DNA of 64,000 nt from Eurosta solidaginis (Eukaryota; Arthropoda; Insecta; Diptera; Tephritidae), in assembly GCF_040869045.1 (NCBI RefSeq), contig NC_090322.1, forward strand, positions 169,212,672 through 169,276,671. Reading direction: 5' to 3'. The notes under the pieces were generated by a model, which saw only the letters and a program-made list of their open reading frames with translations, was not told where the DNA came from and made no database searches. Position 1 is the first letter of the stretch. Every line of letters begins with the position of its first letter. Positions 20,810 to 33,161 of the stretch are shown here, piece by piece. A program made the position numbers and the translations under genes.

Positions 20810-22470
20810 ACAAGTAAGGAAAGCTAAGTTCGGGTGTAACCGAACATTACGTCCTCAGCTGAGAGCTTTGGAGACAAAATAAGGGAAAATCACCATTTAG
20901 CAAAATGAACCTAGGGTAACCCTGGAATGTTTGTATGACATGGGTTTCAAATGAAAGGTGTTAATGATTATTTAAAACGTAGTGGACGCCTTTTCGAGAT
21001 ATCGCAATAAGGGTGGACCAGGGGTGACTCTAGAATGTGTTTGGACGATATGGGTATCAAATTAAAAGTATTAATGAGGGTTTTAAAAGGGAGTGGCCCA
21101 TAGTTGTATATGTGAAGGCGTTTTCGAGATATCGACCAAAATGTGGGCCAGGGTGACCCAGAACATCTTCTGTTGGGTACCGCTAATTTATTTATATATG
21201 TCATACTACGAACAGTATTCCTGCCAAGATTCCAAGGGCTCTTGATTTCGCCCTGCAGAACTTTTTCATTTTCTTCTACTTAATATGGTAGGTGTCACAA
21301 CCATTTTACAAAGTTTTTTCTAAAATTATATTTTGCGTCAATAAACCAATCCAATTACCATGTTTCATCTCTTTTTTCATATATGGTACAGAATTATGGC
21401 ATTTTTTCATTTTTCGTAATTTTCTATATCGGAAAAGTGGGCGTGGTCATAGTCGGATTTCGGCCATATTTTATACCAAGATAAAGTGAGTTCCAATAAG
21501 TACGTGAACTAAGTTTAGTTAAGATATATCGTTTTTTGCGCAAGTTATCGTGTTAACGGCCGAGCGGAAGCACAGACGGTCGACTGTGTATAAAAACTGG
21601 GCGTGGTTTCAACCGATTTCGCACATTTTCACAGAAAACAGTTATCGTCATAGAATGTATGTCCCTACCAAGTTTCACAAGGATTGGTAAATTTTTGTTC
21701 GACTTATGACATTAAAAGTATTCTAGACGAATTAAACGAATAAGGGCGGAGTTACGCCCATTTTGAAATTTCCTTTATCTATGTATTTTGTTGCACCATA
21801 TCATTACTGGAGTGGAATGTTGACATAATTTACTTTTATACTGTAAAGATACTAAATTTTTTGTTAAAATTTGACTTTAAAAAAAATTTGTTCGTGTTCG
21901 TCATCCGATTTCGCTAAGTTTTATTTAGCATACATATAGTAATAGGTGTAGCGTGCCTACCAAATTTCATCATGATATCTTCAACGACTGCCAAATTACA
22001 GCTTGCAAAACTTTTAAATTACCTTCTTTTAAAAGTGGGCGGTGCCGCGCCCATTGTCCAAAATTTTTCTAATTTTCTATTTTGCGTCAAAAGGTCAACG
22101 CACCTACCAAGTTTCATCGCTTTATCCGTCTTTGGTAATGAATTATCGCACTTTTTCGGTTTTTCGAAATTTTCGATATCGAAAAAGTGAGCGTGGTTGT
22201 AGTCCGATTTTGTTGATTTTAAATAGCGATCTGAGATGAGCGCCCAGGAACCAACATACCAAATTTCATCAAAATACCTCAAAATTTACTCAAGTTATCG
22301 TGTTTACAGATGGACGGACGGACATGGCTAAATGAATTTCTTTTTTCACCCAAACCATTTTGATATATAGAAGTCTATATCTATCTCGATTTGTTTATGC
22401 CGTTACGGATTACCGTTATGCCAACAAAGTTAATATAATCTGTGAGCGCTGCTCAGCTGAGTATAAAAAC
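20810..22470 (+). repeat. Repeat A, longest copy (copy 3)
   Basis: Head CAAGTAAGG at 20811, hairpin GTTCGGGTGTAACCGAAC (20828-20845), subterminal inverted repeat CTCAGCTGAG at 20854-20863 matched at 22452-22461. The tail at 22140-22440 is nearly identical to 1-300. The body repeats short modules built on 'gggcgtgg' and 'accaagtttcat'. No long frame. Confidence 0.85.
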
Positions 22471-22489
22471 CGCAGGTTAGAGAGTCGCT

Positions 22490-22930
22490 TTGTATGAAAC
22501 CTCGTTTGGTTTTAAACAGCTCAAAGAGGACCCTTCGCAACTCTTACGGAACTGGTGGTATTTCTCAACGTCATTTAGCAAAGCCTTATAAGCCTTGCAA
22601 GAAACTTAAATTCAGATATAGCAGCAACTCCTTTTCGCGCTGTCATATTTTACTTAGAAGTCGGCAAAAAGATGGTGCTTGTCAATTCGCTAGTAGTGAG
22701 TCTTCTCGAGGGTTTGGGGTATCATTCATGATTATCTAGTCGATAGTAAATTTACCTGATCCGAACCCGCACTGACATGGTCTAATCAGCTTATACACGA
22801 TATCAAACAAGGTGATGGCTCCATTATTGCATAGGGCGCACTTTAATCCCATGCGCTCGTCTGATCATATTTGGCATAGAAGCTAAACCATGGCCTTTAG
22901 CTACTTTTCGCTTCCCTGTTTCAACAGCTC
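22490..22930 (-). pseudogene. RTE-type reverse transcriptase fragment
   Basis: Minus-strand reading yields a degraded 'FDIVYKLIRPCQCGFGSGKF' block (about 22740-22810), which fits the 'IGPYQCGFRPGKST' segment of RTE reverse transcriptases, and 'FKTKRGFIQSD' near 22490, fitting the 'RGFRQGD' motif. Several stops and shifts. Internal deletion brings the motifs closer than normal. Confidence 0.6.
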
Positions 22931-23214
22931 GCTTTGTCACGGTCGGGTGGTGGCACATATATTCCATCATCAACCATATCATCAACCATTGGGGTATCGG
23001 TTTCGTCTACTCTCTTGCTATCTAGCAACTTGTAATGGTTAGTTAAATATGCCCCAGGTGTTTATACAACTGGTATAGGTGACTATAACTCGAATGGCTC
23101 CCCAATCCTGAGTGGTGATAACTCGAAAAGGAGCAATGTGGACACATGTATTACTTGAGCTACCCTATCACGGTCCGCGATAACCTCCCAATTTAACTTA
23201 ATTTTACCTACATA

Positions 23215-23395
23215 TTGGTGGGACGGCAATTACGTGTTTCATACCCATTTCGGCCTCTGCAAGGCAGATGAACTTTCACTGAGAAGCCTTTCATGGCAAA
23301 AATACACTCGAAGTGTCTGCCAAATTACTTGCGAGTGGCGACCCCGATTAGAAAAATTTGTTCCTAATTGAAAACCCGAATAAATATATATATAT
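23215..23395 (-). mobile_element. tRNA-derived SINE, partial reversed copy
   Basis: Matches the middle of the SINE body in reverse (CTCTGCAAGGCAGATGAACT, then CATGGCAAAAATACACTCG, then GGCGACCCCG). The tRNA-like head and the 3' end are missing. Diverged, so old. Confidence 0.75.
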
Positions 23396-23411
23396 ACATA
23401 TATGTATATTA

Positions 23412-23579
23412 GGGCGGGTCAAATTGTATGGGAAAAAAAACTTGAGGTGCATATCGAGTTTCTGAATCTATGGGTCATACTGAGTAATATTGTCCATGGG
23501 ACCATAGGTCTGAAATGAATTTCGAGCCTCCCTAATCAGAAACTGGATGTGCCTTTTCAACAATAAATTTGACCCGCTT
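23412..23579. mobile_element. Short TIR element, 168 bp, TA duplication
   Basis: Left end GGGCGGGTCAAATTGTATGG; right end AAATTTGACCCGCTT; TA at 23410-23411 and 23580-23581. The termini resemble those of the palindromic element at 38951-41536 (GGGCGGGTCGATTTGTATA), so both may use the same mariner-like transposase. Non-coding. Confidence 0.75.
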
Positions 23580-24252
23580 TAATGTATATATATGTATATA
23601 TATACACAGGCCCGAAGAGAGAGAGGGGGAGGTATTCCCCCGGGCCCGGGATTTCTCAGGGGGCCCGCGAGTTAGAGGTACTAAGATATTTTTTTTTATT
23701 CAGGAGAATCTTTAGTTGTTCCATGTGCAAATTTTAAGACGAATTTCAAAGGCAACGAATATTGATAATATGATTTTTTGCCTGGGCCTTCGAACAAGGA
23801 ATCCGAAATCGTAAAGTTTTCGTGGTGACACTCATGAAGGCTCATCTTCAAAAAATCTTCCAACAATACCACCAACTCTGTATCAAAGTCCAGATTATTT
23901 GAACGACTTCGATATCGGTACCGTGAATAATAAGTTTTTGCGATCTGAAGAAGTCAACGAAATAATTCGTCGAGGTCATCAAAAGTGTCCTGTTATTTTT
24001 CCACGTGATTGTCATGACGAGGCATTTCCTACCTCGTTGTTAAACAGAATCTTGCCAAATGGAGAGAAAATGTAGCGTGGCTGGTTAGTGTGGAGTGCCA
24101 GTAGCAATGCTTTTTATTGCCTCCATGTCGTCTATTAAGCACCAATACTTTAAATCGACCTAAAATTTGTTCTGCGGATATTGGAAATACCAGGTATGGA
24201 AGAAGCTATACGATAAACTGCCATAACACGAAAATACTCAAGATCACATTAA

Positions 24253-26035
24253 CTCCCCGATTCTAGTGAACATTCTTCACCACGGTAACGAAATCATGTG
24301 GCAACTTTTACACCCTTTTGGTATTCTACCCGCGAAAGTAGCCGGATAAATTTTTACCCACAAAAGTAGGTGGTTACATCGAAATAACCACACAACAGCT
24401 GTTGTTTAGAAAAAGGCAAAACTGAAAAATAAAGAATTGTAAGCGCAAATAAGAAAAGATAATAGTAAAAAAGTGTTGCCTCTTGCTATACATATTTGTC
24501 TACATTATGTACTTTCACAGAATAAATTACCTATGTACCTATGTAGAAACTTATCATGCATAATATGCATATACATCGTCCCGTTTATTCGTTAACCTCG
24601 TATCTACAAGTGAGACATTTTCGGTAAAGCGAATATGGTTGCCACACCATGTTTTCATTTGGGACAAAAATTCATCGAAAAAAAGGACCAAATGTTTTGT
24701 TTTATTTTATTAGTATAAAATACAAAATTTTAGGATGTCTTCATATACCATTTTACTAAACATAGTGAAGACTTTCCTTTAAATCAAGCATAACAAACAT
24801 ATATATGTGCATGCAACCAAAAATGATACTATATTTTGACATAGGATAAGTCTATGTCTTCCACCAACCAAACGTTGTGAACCTAGTTTTGGTCACAAAG
24901 CTCTTGGTTCTAGCATTATGTTGTTGATTGCAATGAAATAAAATGTATAGTGCAGTTAGGTTATAGTAAGAAACGGTTCAAAATTTGCCTTCTGGTGTTG
25001 CCGAACTATGTATGAGGAAAACTCAGTAAATCATAAATGAAACTAGGCAATTTTGTTAGTGCTATTTTTATAGATGCCTACTTTTTCCCTTAACGTTTAA
25101 ACTTCATATCAGAGCCTAGATTCAGTAAGTGTGAGTTTTGATCCCAGGCCTCAGGGGTTCTGCTAGCACCTACGGGAATAATTTTATACAAAACATTTCT
25201 TCCGAAATCAGATCTATTTTGCATTTGCTTCCTTCTGTCTTCGAGTTAAAATATTTCTTGTGCCAAGATACTTAGTTTTCAATTACCTTGCGTAGTTTAA
25301 CACCACAATAGCCCTGGAATTCCTTGAACTCATTGAGCTGGGTGAGAATGATTTAAATATCAAAGTGCCGAAGGAGAAGTAATGCATAGAATTTCTTTGT
25401 AAAAGTTTTGAAAGTGTTAGGCTCACGGCAGAGTGCTCGCTATAAGCTATGCTAGGCGAGAAGCAATTTTTATTTTCATATATTTTATATGGTGTTGTAT
25501 AACCGATCGAAATATCTAGCCGTTATTAATATTAGGAGTCTTTTTTTTAGTCGGTTATTTCATCAACACTTAACGACAATGTGTTTGGCAACACTTTTCT
25601 TTTTAATGCCTGGCATAAATTATATCCTAGGTAAAATGTTATTGTTCTGGTACATTTTATGGACTGAGCAATTTTTTATGGTGAGAGTTCCATTGAAGTA
25701 AATTGAAAATTATATGAGTCTAACGAAAGTGTGGCGAATTTTTGGGCAATATTGTGCATTTTTGCCTGAGTGAAACAGAAAGAAACATACCAATCGTGGC
25801 TTCTGCCTAAAAAGGACCAAAATTGAGAAAAGGCCCAACGGTCCAAATGGACCAAAGTGGCAACCGTGAAAGCGAAGAAAACTACCTTTCAAATTTCTCC
25901 ACAGACACTGGTGAGTTTTTCGGTGATGACAGCGTTACCACTTGGGCCAGAATCGCGAATAAAAGAACTGGTAACGATATTCGGTTACATAATGTTCTGG
26001 GAACTATTTTACCGGTAACGCTTAGAATCGGGGCG
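24253..26035. mobile_element. Harbinger-like MITE, split by a hAT MITE
   Basis: It interrupts the hAT transposase reading: homology stops at about 24250 and resumes at about 26036. Ends CTCCCCGATTCTA and TAGAATCGGGGCG are inverted, and TAA flanks both sides (24250-24252, 26036-26038), consistent with PIF/Harbinger (3-bp TWA). Without the nested hAT it is about 540 bp. Non-coding. Confidence 0.7.
24634..25868. mobile_element. Non-autonomous hAT element, 1235 bp, nested
   Basis: Perfect 8-bp duplication AAAGCGAA (24626-24633, 25869-25876). Termini TATGGTTGCCAC and GTGGCAACCGTG are inverted apart from the outer two bases, with GGACCAAAT-type subterminal repeats on both sides. No transposase. 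Confidence 0.85.
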
Positions 26036-27807
26036 TAAATGTTATATTCAATGGCGATCTCTACAAAATCTAATTCAAAAGGAGGCTAAAATTGATACAC
26101 TTATCAATGACCAGCTAATCACTGAAACTCAAAAGTAAAAAGAAATTTTATATAGAATTTTGGACACTATTTTATTTTTGGGTGAAAGAGGCCTAGCTTT
26201 CAAAGGCGAAAGTATATATCTTGGTGAACGAAACGATAGACATTTTTTGGGCATCTAAGAGCTCATAAGCCAATATGATCCCATACTTAGAGATCATTTG
26301 GAGAAAGTTAGGATTTCACAACAGCAGCACATACGCTTACAAATTCACTATCGAATTTATAGAAATTTGTGCACAGCACGTGAGCGAACCATATTAGATC
26401 AAGGCAAGAAAGTCAAGTATTTTCTATTATCGTTGATGCTATGTCTGATGCTAGTCACGTTGACTACGTTCATTTTGCGCTAACTCCATTTCAATTCGAA
26501 AGCAACAAATTTTACAATTCAAGAACGGTTTTTGGCTTTCGTGAATTGTAACCAAAAAAAACTGGTCAGAAAATCGCGGATCTAATTTGCCATACTTGAT
26601 TGAAGATTGTCTTGCACAAGGGTACGATAACGGCGCCAATATGAAAGGAGCTTACAACGGAGCACCACGTCACATTCTCGACAAAAATTCAAATGCTGAG
26701 TGCGAGTGCCCTGTGCAACCCACAGTCTCAATTTATGTGGTGTTGATGCTGCATAATGTTGTACGGCTGCAATTACTTTCTTCGGAGTTGTACAAAAATG
26801 TTTTACTATTTTCAGCAGCACTCCACAACGATAGGACATCCTCAAAAAAAATGTACCGAGGTCTCTTCATAGTCTTTCAGGCAAAAGCCAAATTTGACTA
26901 CGCAAACATACGGCGATGTTACCGGCATTCTCAAGTACATCAACAAGTTCGAATGTATCTTGCTGTCCTCAATTTGGTTCAAAATACTGACTACCATTAA
27001 TGAAAGAAACGTGGTCTTCCACGCTAGAGACGCCACCATAGATGTTGAGGTCCGACATCTAGATGCCTTATTAGCAGATTTGAAGTTGATCAGGAACCAA
27101 TGGGAAACGAATGCAAAACATTTGCTATTCAATTGCACATCTCGCCAAAGTTTCCGGACATTCGAAAGAGAAAACCCAAAAGACGTTCTGAAGATAATTT
27201 ACATGAGATGATTACGGATGATTCAGAGTCTGATTTTAAAAACAATACATTCCTGGTGATCGTTGATTCGGTAATTCCTGTCATTACTGAACGATTTGCA
27301 GCTATGAGAAATTTGAGCGAAACGTTTTCCTTTTTGTGGCAATTTGAAGACATGGATTACGGTTCGGGCGAGCGCAGCAAAATTTGTAGAAAAATACAAG
27401 TCAGACATTTTTCAAAGCTTAGAATGCGAAATAATTCACTTGAAACACATTTACGAAGCAAATTTTGATTAAGGTCTGTCACCATTGGAAATGCTAAATG
27501 CCATCTACATATGTTCAAAATCTGTATACGATTTTCCCAAACATTTTTGTTGCTTTACGTATCTTTTGCACTATACCTGTCACTGTAGCTAGTGGAGAAC
27601 GGTTCTTCAGCGTCCTTTCAAGAATCAAAAACTTTCATAGATAGTGTTCATCTCAAGAGCGAGTTTCAGGACTTGCCACGCCTTGTGTTGGATCCGTTTT
27701 GGCAGGTAGGTAGGTTGAACTGGCCGGTCCATGAGGACCTCACATAGACTGATTGAGTCCGTAGTGTTACCAGAAGTTTGTTTTAACGACCAAACTGAAA
27801 AACCCTA

Positions 27808-30800
27808 TCAAAAACCAGGACCTATATTATAAAATAACTCCGTCCTCTTGGCAAATACTAGAAGCTTCCTAGGACTTAAGCCACTTGCTGCTTCTAGATC
27901 TGACAGCTGTATCACTCCTAATAGCTGGAGTCTTAGCCTGGCAAGTGCAGGGCACGAGCACAGAACGTGCTCGATCGTTTCCTCCTCCAACCCGCACTTC
28001 CTACATCTGCTATCACTGACCAAGCCTAGTTTAAAGGCATGTGACGCCAGAAGGCAGTGTCCAGTCAGAATACCCGGCATGAGTCTACAGTCCTCTCTTT
28101 TTAATGATAGGAGTAACTGTGTTAGTCTAAGGTTGTAAGACCTACACATAATCTTCGACACTTTACAGCCCCGCGCTTGAACCCACGCCTTTCCCGCTTG
28201 GTCGATCATGTGCACCTCTCGCCTTCGCTTAATCTCGCCCAATCTAATTGGGACATCTACGGAGCAAGCTTCAAGGGATGCGCCCTTTTTAGCTAGTTCA
28301 TCCGCTTTTTCATTCCCATCTATTTCCATATGCCCTGTGACCCAATATAGATGTATGCTTCTCCCTGTCCCGATTCTCTCCAGAGACTGCTTACACTTTA
28401 ACACGCATTTAGATGCTGTGCTATGCGAGATTATTGCCTTAATTGCTGTTTGACTGTCAATATAAAAGTTAACATGGTTGCAGCTTAAGCTATTCTCTTC
28501 CAGGGTTTCCACTGCTTTGGTTACGGCTAATATTTCCGCTTGGAAAACGCTACAGTAATCCGGCAGCCTGTAGGATCTACTTATTTCCGGATCAGCGCAG
28601 TATGCCACAGACCCTACTCCTTCCACTACTTTGGAACCATCGGTGTACACATGTATCGCCTCGTCCGCCATTTGCGCACCCTTGCGCCAACCGTCCACCT
28701 CTATTGTGGCCTTAAGATCTCCCTCGAAGCGCAGATAGGGAATCATGTAGTCTGTTCGTCTTGTGATTGATGACGCTATACTACTAGGGCCATATGGTCG
28801 GCGCTCAAGCTGCCCCGAAGCACCGAGCCTGGTTGCGGTCGTTAACGCTTTGTTCTTTGCTACCAGGTCTACAGGTGGGATGTGCAAAATGGCATACAGT
28901 GCAGCCGTCGGGGTTGTTTTCAGGGCTCCCGTAATGCTAAGCATCGCTAGTCTGCATACCCCCTCTAATTTTTTTAGGTATGTTGTTTTTTGTGTGGCTT
29001 TCCACCAAACAAGAACTCCATAGTATAGAATAGGGCTTACAATCGCTGTAAAAACCCAATGAGAAAGAGAGGGCGATAGGCCCCATGTACACCCCAGCAT
29101 TCTTTTACATGCGTAGAGTGCCGTTGAGGCCTTCTTGACCCTCTCCTCCACGTTGAGCTTCCATGACAGCTTACTGTCTAGGATGATTCCTAAATATTTT
29201 GTGCAAGGTTTCTCCTGTAAGGTCACCCCTTCTAACTTAGGCCTGGTCCAATTGGGACCTTGTACCTCTTTGTAAACAAGACCATATCCGTCTTCTTCGC
29301 ATTGACTTTCAACCCGACATTAGATGCCCAGGTATGAATATCGCGAAGCGCCCGATCCATCAAAGAACTAATCGTTGGAAGGCACTTTCCACTTATGACA
29401 ATTGCAACGTCATCTGCGTAAGCCGTAAGTTTTACGGGTCCCTCATCGAATTGCCTGAGCAGTTGGTTGATGACCAGCGTCCACAGCAGAGGTGATAGCA
29501 CCCCTCCCTGCGGCGTGCCCCTGTCCACTGATTTCGTGGCCTCGTACAATCCCCATTGTGATGTAATCTTTCTGCAATTTAACATGCAGCCGATCCATCT
29601 GATTAAGGCAGGATGTACTTTAATGTAATTAAGACCATGCATAATCGCCCATTTTGCAACATTATTGAAAGCCCCGGCAATGTCCAAGAAGACTCCTAGA
29701 GCATACTCCTTATATTCCAGGGATTTCTCTATGCTTATTACCACCCTATGCAATGTGGTGTCTACCGACTTGCCTTTGGTGTACGCATGCTGTGTTGTGG
29801 AGAGCAGCTTTCATCCACGTTGGACTTTATGTACACATCTATCAGCCTCTCAAAGGTTTTGAGCAGAAATGATGTTAAGCTAATGGGTCTAGTGTCTTTG
29901 GAATACATGTGACCGATCTTCCCCGCCTTTGGTAGAAAAGCTGCACGAGCAGTTCTCCAAGAGTGCGGTACATGATTCAGTCGTATGCATCCATCGAATA
30001 TTATTTTAAGCCATTCCACGACCGCCCTACTTGAGACTTGTAGCATGGCCGGGAATATGCCATCTGCGCCCGGCGATTTAAACTTAGAAAACGTCTTCAC
30101 TGCCCACTCGATCTTGGTATCGGTCACCAATCCCGGCACTACTAGCTCCGTGATCGGAGTGTGAGTGATGTCTGCTGGCTCCTCTAAACCGCCTCCCGAT
30201 GGGAAGTGTGTATCGAGAAGCACCTCAAGGGATTCCTCACTATTACGTGACCATTCCCCGTTCTCTTTCTTTATTAGTCCCTGGACTATGTTTCCCTTTG
30301 CTAGGACTTTCTTCAACCGTGCTGTTTCGCTGGAGCACTCTATGTCCGTACAGAAACTTTTCCATGAGTTTCTCTTCGCCCTGGTAATTTCACGCTTGTA
30401 GATCCTCAGTAGATCCCTGTACTCGTCCCGACACGCTTCGCTTTCCGCGGTCTTTGCGAGCTTAAACATTTCTTTAACCTGTCTTCTTAGAAGACTCAGC
30501 TCATTGCTTCACCATGGCGGCTTTGCTTTTCCTCTGAATCTTCTTAGAGGGCAAGCTTTGTTATACGCAGTCACAAGCGTCCTTGTTAGGAATTCATTCG
30601 ACTCCTCCAGTTCCCCTACATTAGCAACCTCTTTGGGTTGTCCCAGTTTTGTTTCTACATGTTTCTGGAATTTAGTCCAGTTCGTTGACCTAGGGTTTCT
30701 AAAGGTTCCTCCCTTCTCTACCCTCTTTAGGGGGATGTTGAAGCTGATATACGCATGGTCGGAGAAGGATGGTCTATCAAGAACCATCCAATCATACCTT

Positions 30801-31387
30801 GATATATCACGCTCGGAGCTCAATATAATATCCAGAACATTGCTGGATGTTGGACCAATGTATGTAGGGACATTTCCCCTGTTGGCTATCTGCAAATTGG
30901 TTTGCAGGATGTAACAAAACAGAGATTCGCCTCTCTCGTTCGTATCTGCTCTTCCCCACGCATTGTGGTGCGCATTTGCATCTGCGCCTATGACCAACCG
31001 CCCTTTGCGCCCTTCCTCCTGTACTAGCCTTTTGCACTCCATCGGTGGGACCTCCGCAGCATGGGCCATGTAGCAGGACGCCAGGATAAATGCCTGCTTA
31101 TTCTTTTGCTCAACGGCCACCGCTACGAGATCCTCAGTGGTGTAATTAGGCAGCATATATGAATGCAGCTGTTTCCTTACCATTACTACAGCTCGCACCC
31201 GTCCTTCCGTTTGCGCGTAGTAAACGCCAAACCCGCGCGCGCTAAGTCCAGAAACTTTTCCTCCCAATGAGAGCCACGGCTCCTGGATCAGCGCCACGTC
31301 AAACGAACCCTCCTCAAGGGTTAGGAGGAGTTCGCTCGACGCCACTTTACTGTGTTGGAGGTTTATCTGTAGGACTCGCAACACCAT
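27808..31387 (-). pseudogene. LINE ORF2 (endonuclease, reverse transcriptase, RNase H), three lesions
   Basis: Starts at ATG 31387. The AP-type endonuclease (31387-30512) shows INLQHSK, LIQEPW, VIGADANAHHNAWG and SFSDHAYI. A TGA at 30511-30509 replaces the second Trp of a PPW-W motif; the frame continues unchanged after it. Reverse transcriptase follows: PGADGIFPAMLQ, PISLTSFLLK, a one-base loss near 29810, then LDIAGAFNNV, GGVLSPLLW and YADD (about 29430). Another one-base loss near 29252 precedes the last segment, with RNase H (YTDGSK, QAEILA, YIDSQTA, GNEKADELA) and a CX2CX8HX4C knuckle. Few lesions indicate a young insertion. Confidence 0.92.
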
Positions 31388-33161
31388 TGGGCTGTTTGTC
31401 CCCCTCCAGCACCTTCGTCTTGACGTCGTCGTCCTCCCCTTGCCCTTTTGGTTTAGAGTATTCGAGGCCCCCTTCAGCCTCTCGTGACTGTTGTGCAGGG
31501 TGTTCCTCTGTGCGAGTCACAGCACCATTTAGCGGTTGGTCCTCTTCTAGCACGTTCGTGGTGACGTCGGGGACCTCCACCTGTCTTTTTTCCCTTACGC
31601 TTTTGAGGTCCTTTTCGACTTCGACCACCTCTAGCGTGTTAGGGTTTTTATCCTCGGGACTTCTTTTCCTGAGTCGCATGTAAATTTTGCCAGTGCCAAA
31701 GGACATTTTACCAAGCTGCGTGTACAAAATATCCTCCGCCTGCTTGTTTATTTGGAAGATGTAGAACTGACCATCCTCGGTAGGCCGAGATACAGTAAGT
31801 ACCTTCCAATCCTGTGTCGGTATGTTCGGATTCTGATTCTGCAGAAGTCGCAGTGTATCCTCCGACTTCATCACGCATGGTATCCATACCTTAACTTTTG
31901 GTACCGTGGGGATTTGCGCTTTATCCACCACCTCAAACCGCGCGTTCGTGCCTTGCCTTTGGAGGTTTGGAACCACTTCCTCCAGACACTGCAAGCTCGC
32001 GATGTTGTTGCACGCTATCATCTTCACACCGTTATACCATCCCCCCGAATCAAAGGTTGGAAGGGGCTTACTTGGTTGTTCCCGCATCATCTTAAGCATT
32101 AAGCTAATAAGCTCCCTTTCCACAGATCTCCACCTTTCAGTAGTCATTTGTCCGAAAGGACTGCTACGATCAACCAGCGCCACAGTCAGTGACTGCTTTG
32201 CCACATCACTCATCTTCTCGGGAAAAGCAGGAGTCTTAGTGTTATCTCCCTTTGGCACCTCCGAGAAAGCCGGAGTCTTAGCGTTAACTCCCTTTAGCGC
32301 CTCCGAGAAAGCCGGAGTCTTAGCGTTATCTCCCTTTGGCTTATCTCCTACTTCCTTAATTGGAACTTCCCTCTGACTCGCAGCTTTCGCGGTAGTTGCT
32401 ACCTCGCTATTGGAGCCCATCTGTCTTACAGCTTTGGGCCTACTTGTCTTGTCTATGCGACTGCCCTGCCTCGCGGCTCTAGGACTGGGTCCTTTCTGCC
32501 TCTTCAAAGCAGGCTTTGCGCCTTCCGCCGAACGTTGCCTCTTCATTCTGCCATTCGACGCTTCTTCCTCCTCGTACCGGTTGCAAAACCGAGGGTTTCT
32601 CGCAGCAAACCTTTTGAACTGCCTTCGACCTACTTCTACCGCTTCATGGGCCCATTCCAAGCGCTCGATCTCCACTTCTGTTGGGTCGACCACTGCTCCC
32701 AAGCGTTGTAAAATTCTTAGTGCTGCACGGTACTGCGGGAGAGCTCTTTTACTTCCTCTGCTCCGTATCCTTCTCCACTCTTCTACTCCGTTTTCATTTG
32801 TGTGCTTCTCCAACACGGAGTTCATTGAATCAGCACTACTCTCGCTCCCCGAGTCCGACGCATCGCTTAATTCGTATTTGTCGTCCTTGGATTGCGACTC
32901 AGTCCTCCTCTTTACATCGTCCTTATTACAATCAGGTAATGAGTCGTTGATCTTGGTCGTACTACCACCTGCCCGACAAGGCGGGCTCAGCGGTCCAGTA
33001 TTATATACGGAGAAAGAACCATCCGCCACAGCAGCGCCCCTTACTGTGCTAAGGCCATAAATACTTCCCGAGGTGGCCCGGTATCGGGAAGGCTCCGTTC
33101 GAATACACCCGAATTTATCCCCCGGCTGCAAATCGTCCAATAGGCACGGTCCGCATAACAC
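31347..33161 (-). CDS. LINE ORF1 protein, 604 residues
   Basis: An intact frame from ATG at 33161 to a stop at 31347. The N-terminal half is acidic and basic low-complexity sequence with SDASDSGSESSADS (about residues 98-111). A 14-15-residue motif is tandemly repeated three times around KGDNAKTPAFSE (about residues 283-325). The C-terminal half (about 335-520, from SLTVALVDRSSPFGQMTTER) resembles the DUF4780-type domain found in fly LINE ORF1 proteins. It probably binds element RNA and forms the particle. The last 41 bases overlap the ORF2 start in another frame. Confidence 0.85.
   Translation of the reverse strand: MLCGPCLLDDLQPGDKFGCIRTEPSRYRATSGSIYGLSTVRGAAVADGSFSVYNTGPLSPPCRAGGSTTKINDSLPDCNKDDVKRRTESQSKDDKYELSDASDSGSESSADSMNSVLEKHTNENGVEEWRRIRSRGSKRALPQYRAALRILQRLGAVVDPTEVEIERLEWAHEAVEVGRRQFKRFAARNPRFCNRYEEEEASNGRMKRQRSAEGAKPALKRQKGPSPRAARQGSRIDKTSRPKAVRQMGSNSEVATTAKAASQREVPIKEVGDKPKGDNAKTPAFSEALKGVNAKTPAFSEVPKGDNTKTPAFPEKMSDVAKQSLTVALVDRSSPFGQMTTERWRSVERELISLMLKMMREQPSKPLPTFDSGGWYNGVKMIACNNIASLQCLEEVVPNLQRQGTNARFEVVDKAQIPTVPKVKVWIPCVMKSEDTLRLLQNQNPNIPTQDWKVLTVSRPTEDGQFYIFQINKQAEDILYTQLGKMSFGTGKIYMRLRKRSPEDKNPNTLEVVEVEKDLKSVREKRQVEVPDVTTNVLEEDQPLNGAVTRTEEHPAQQSREAEGGLEYSKPKGQGEDDDVKTKVLEGDKQPNGVASPTDKPPTQ

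Noticed and set aside
30509..31387. The endonuclease frame as a separate gene ending in PPW
   Set aside because: The stop at 30511-30509 is in frame with the reverse transcriptase segment, so it is a nonsense change in ORF2 rather than a gene end.
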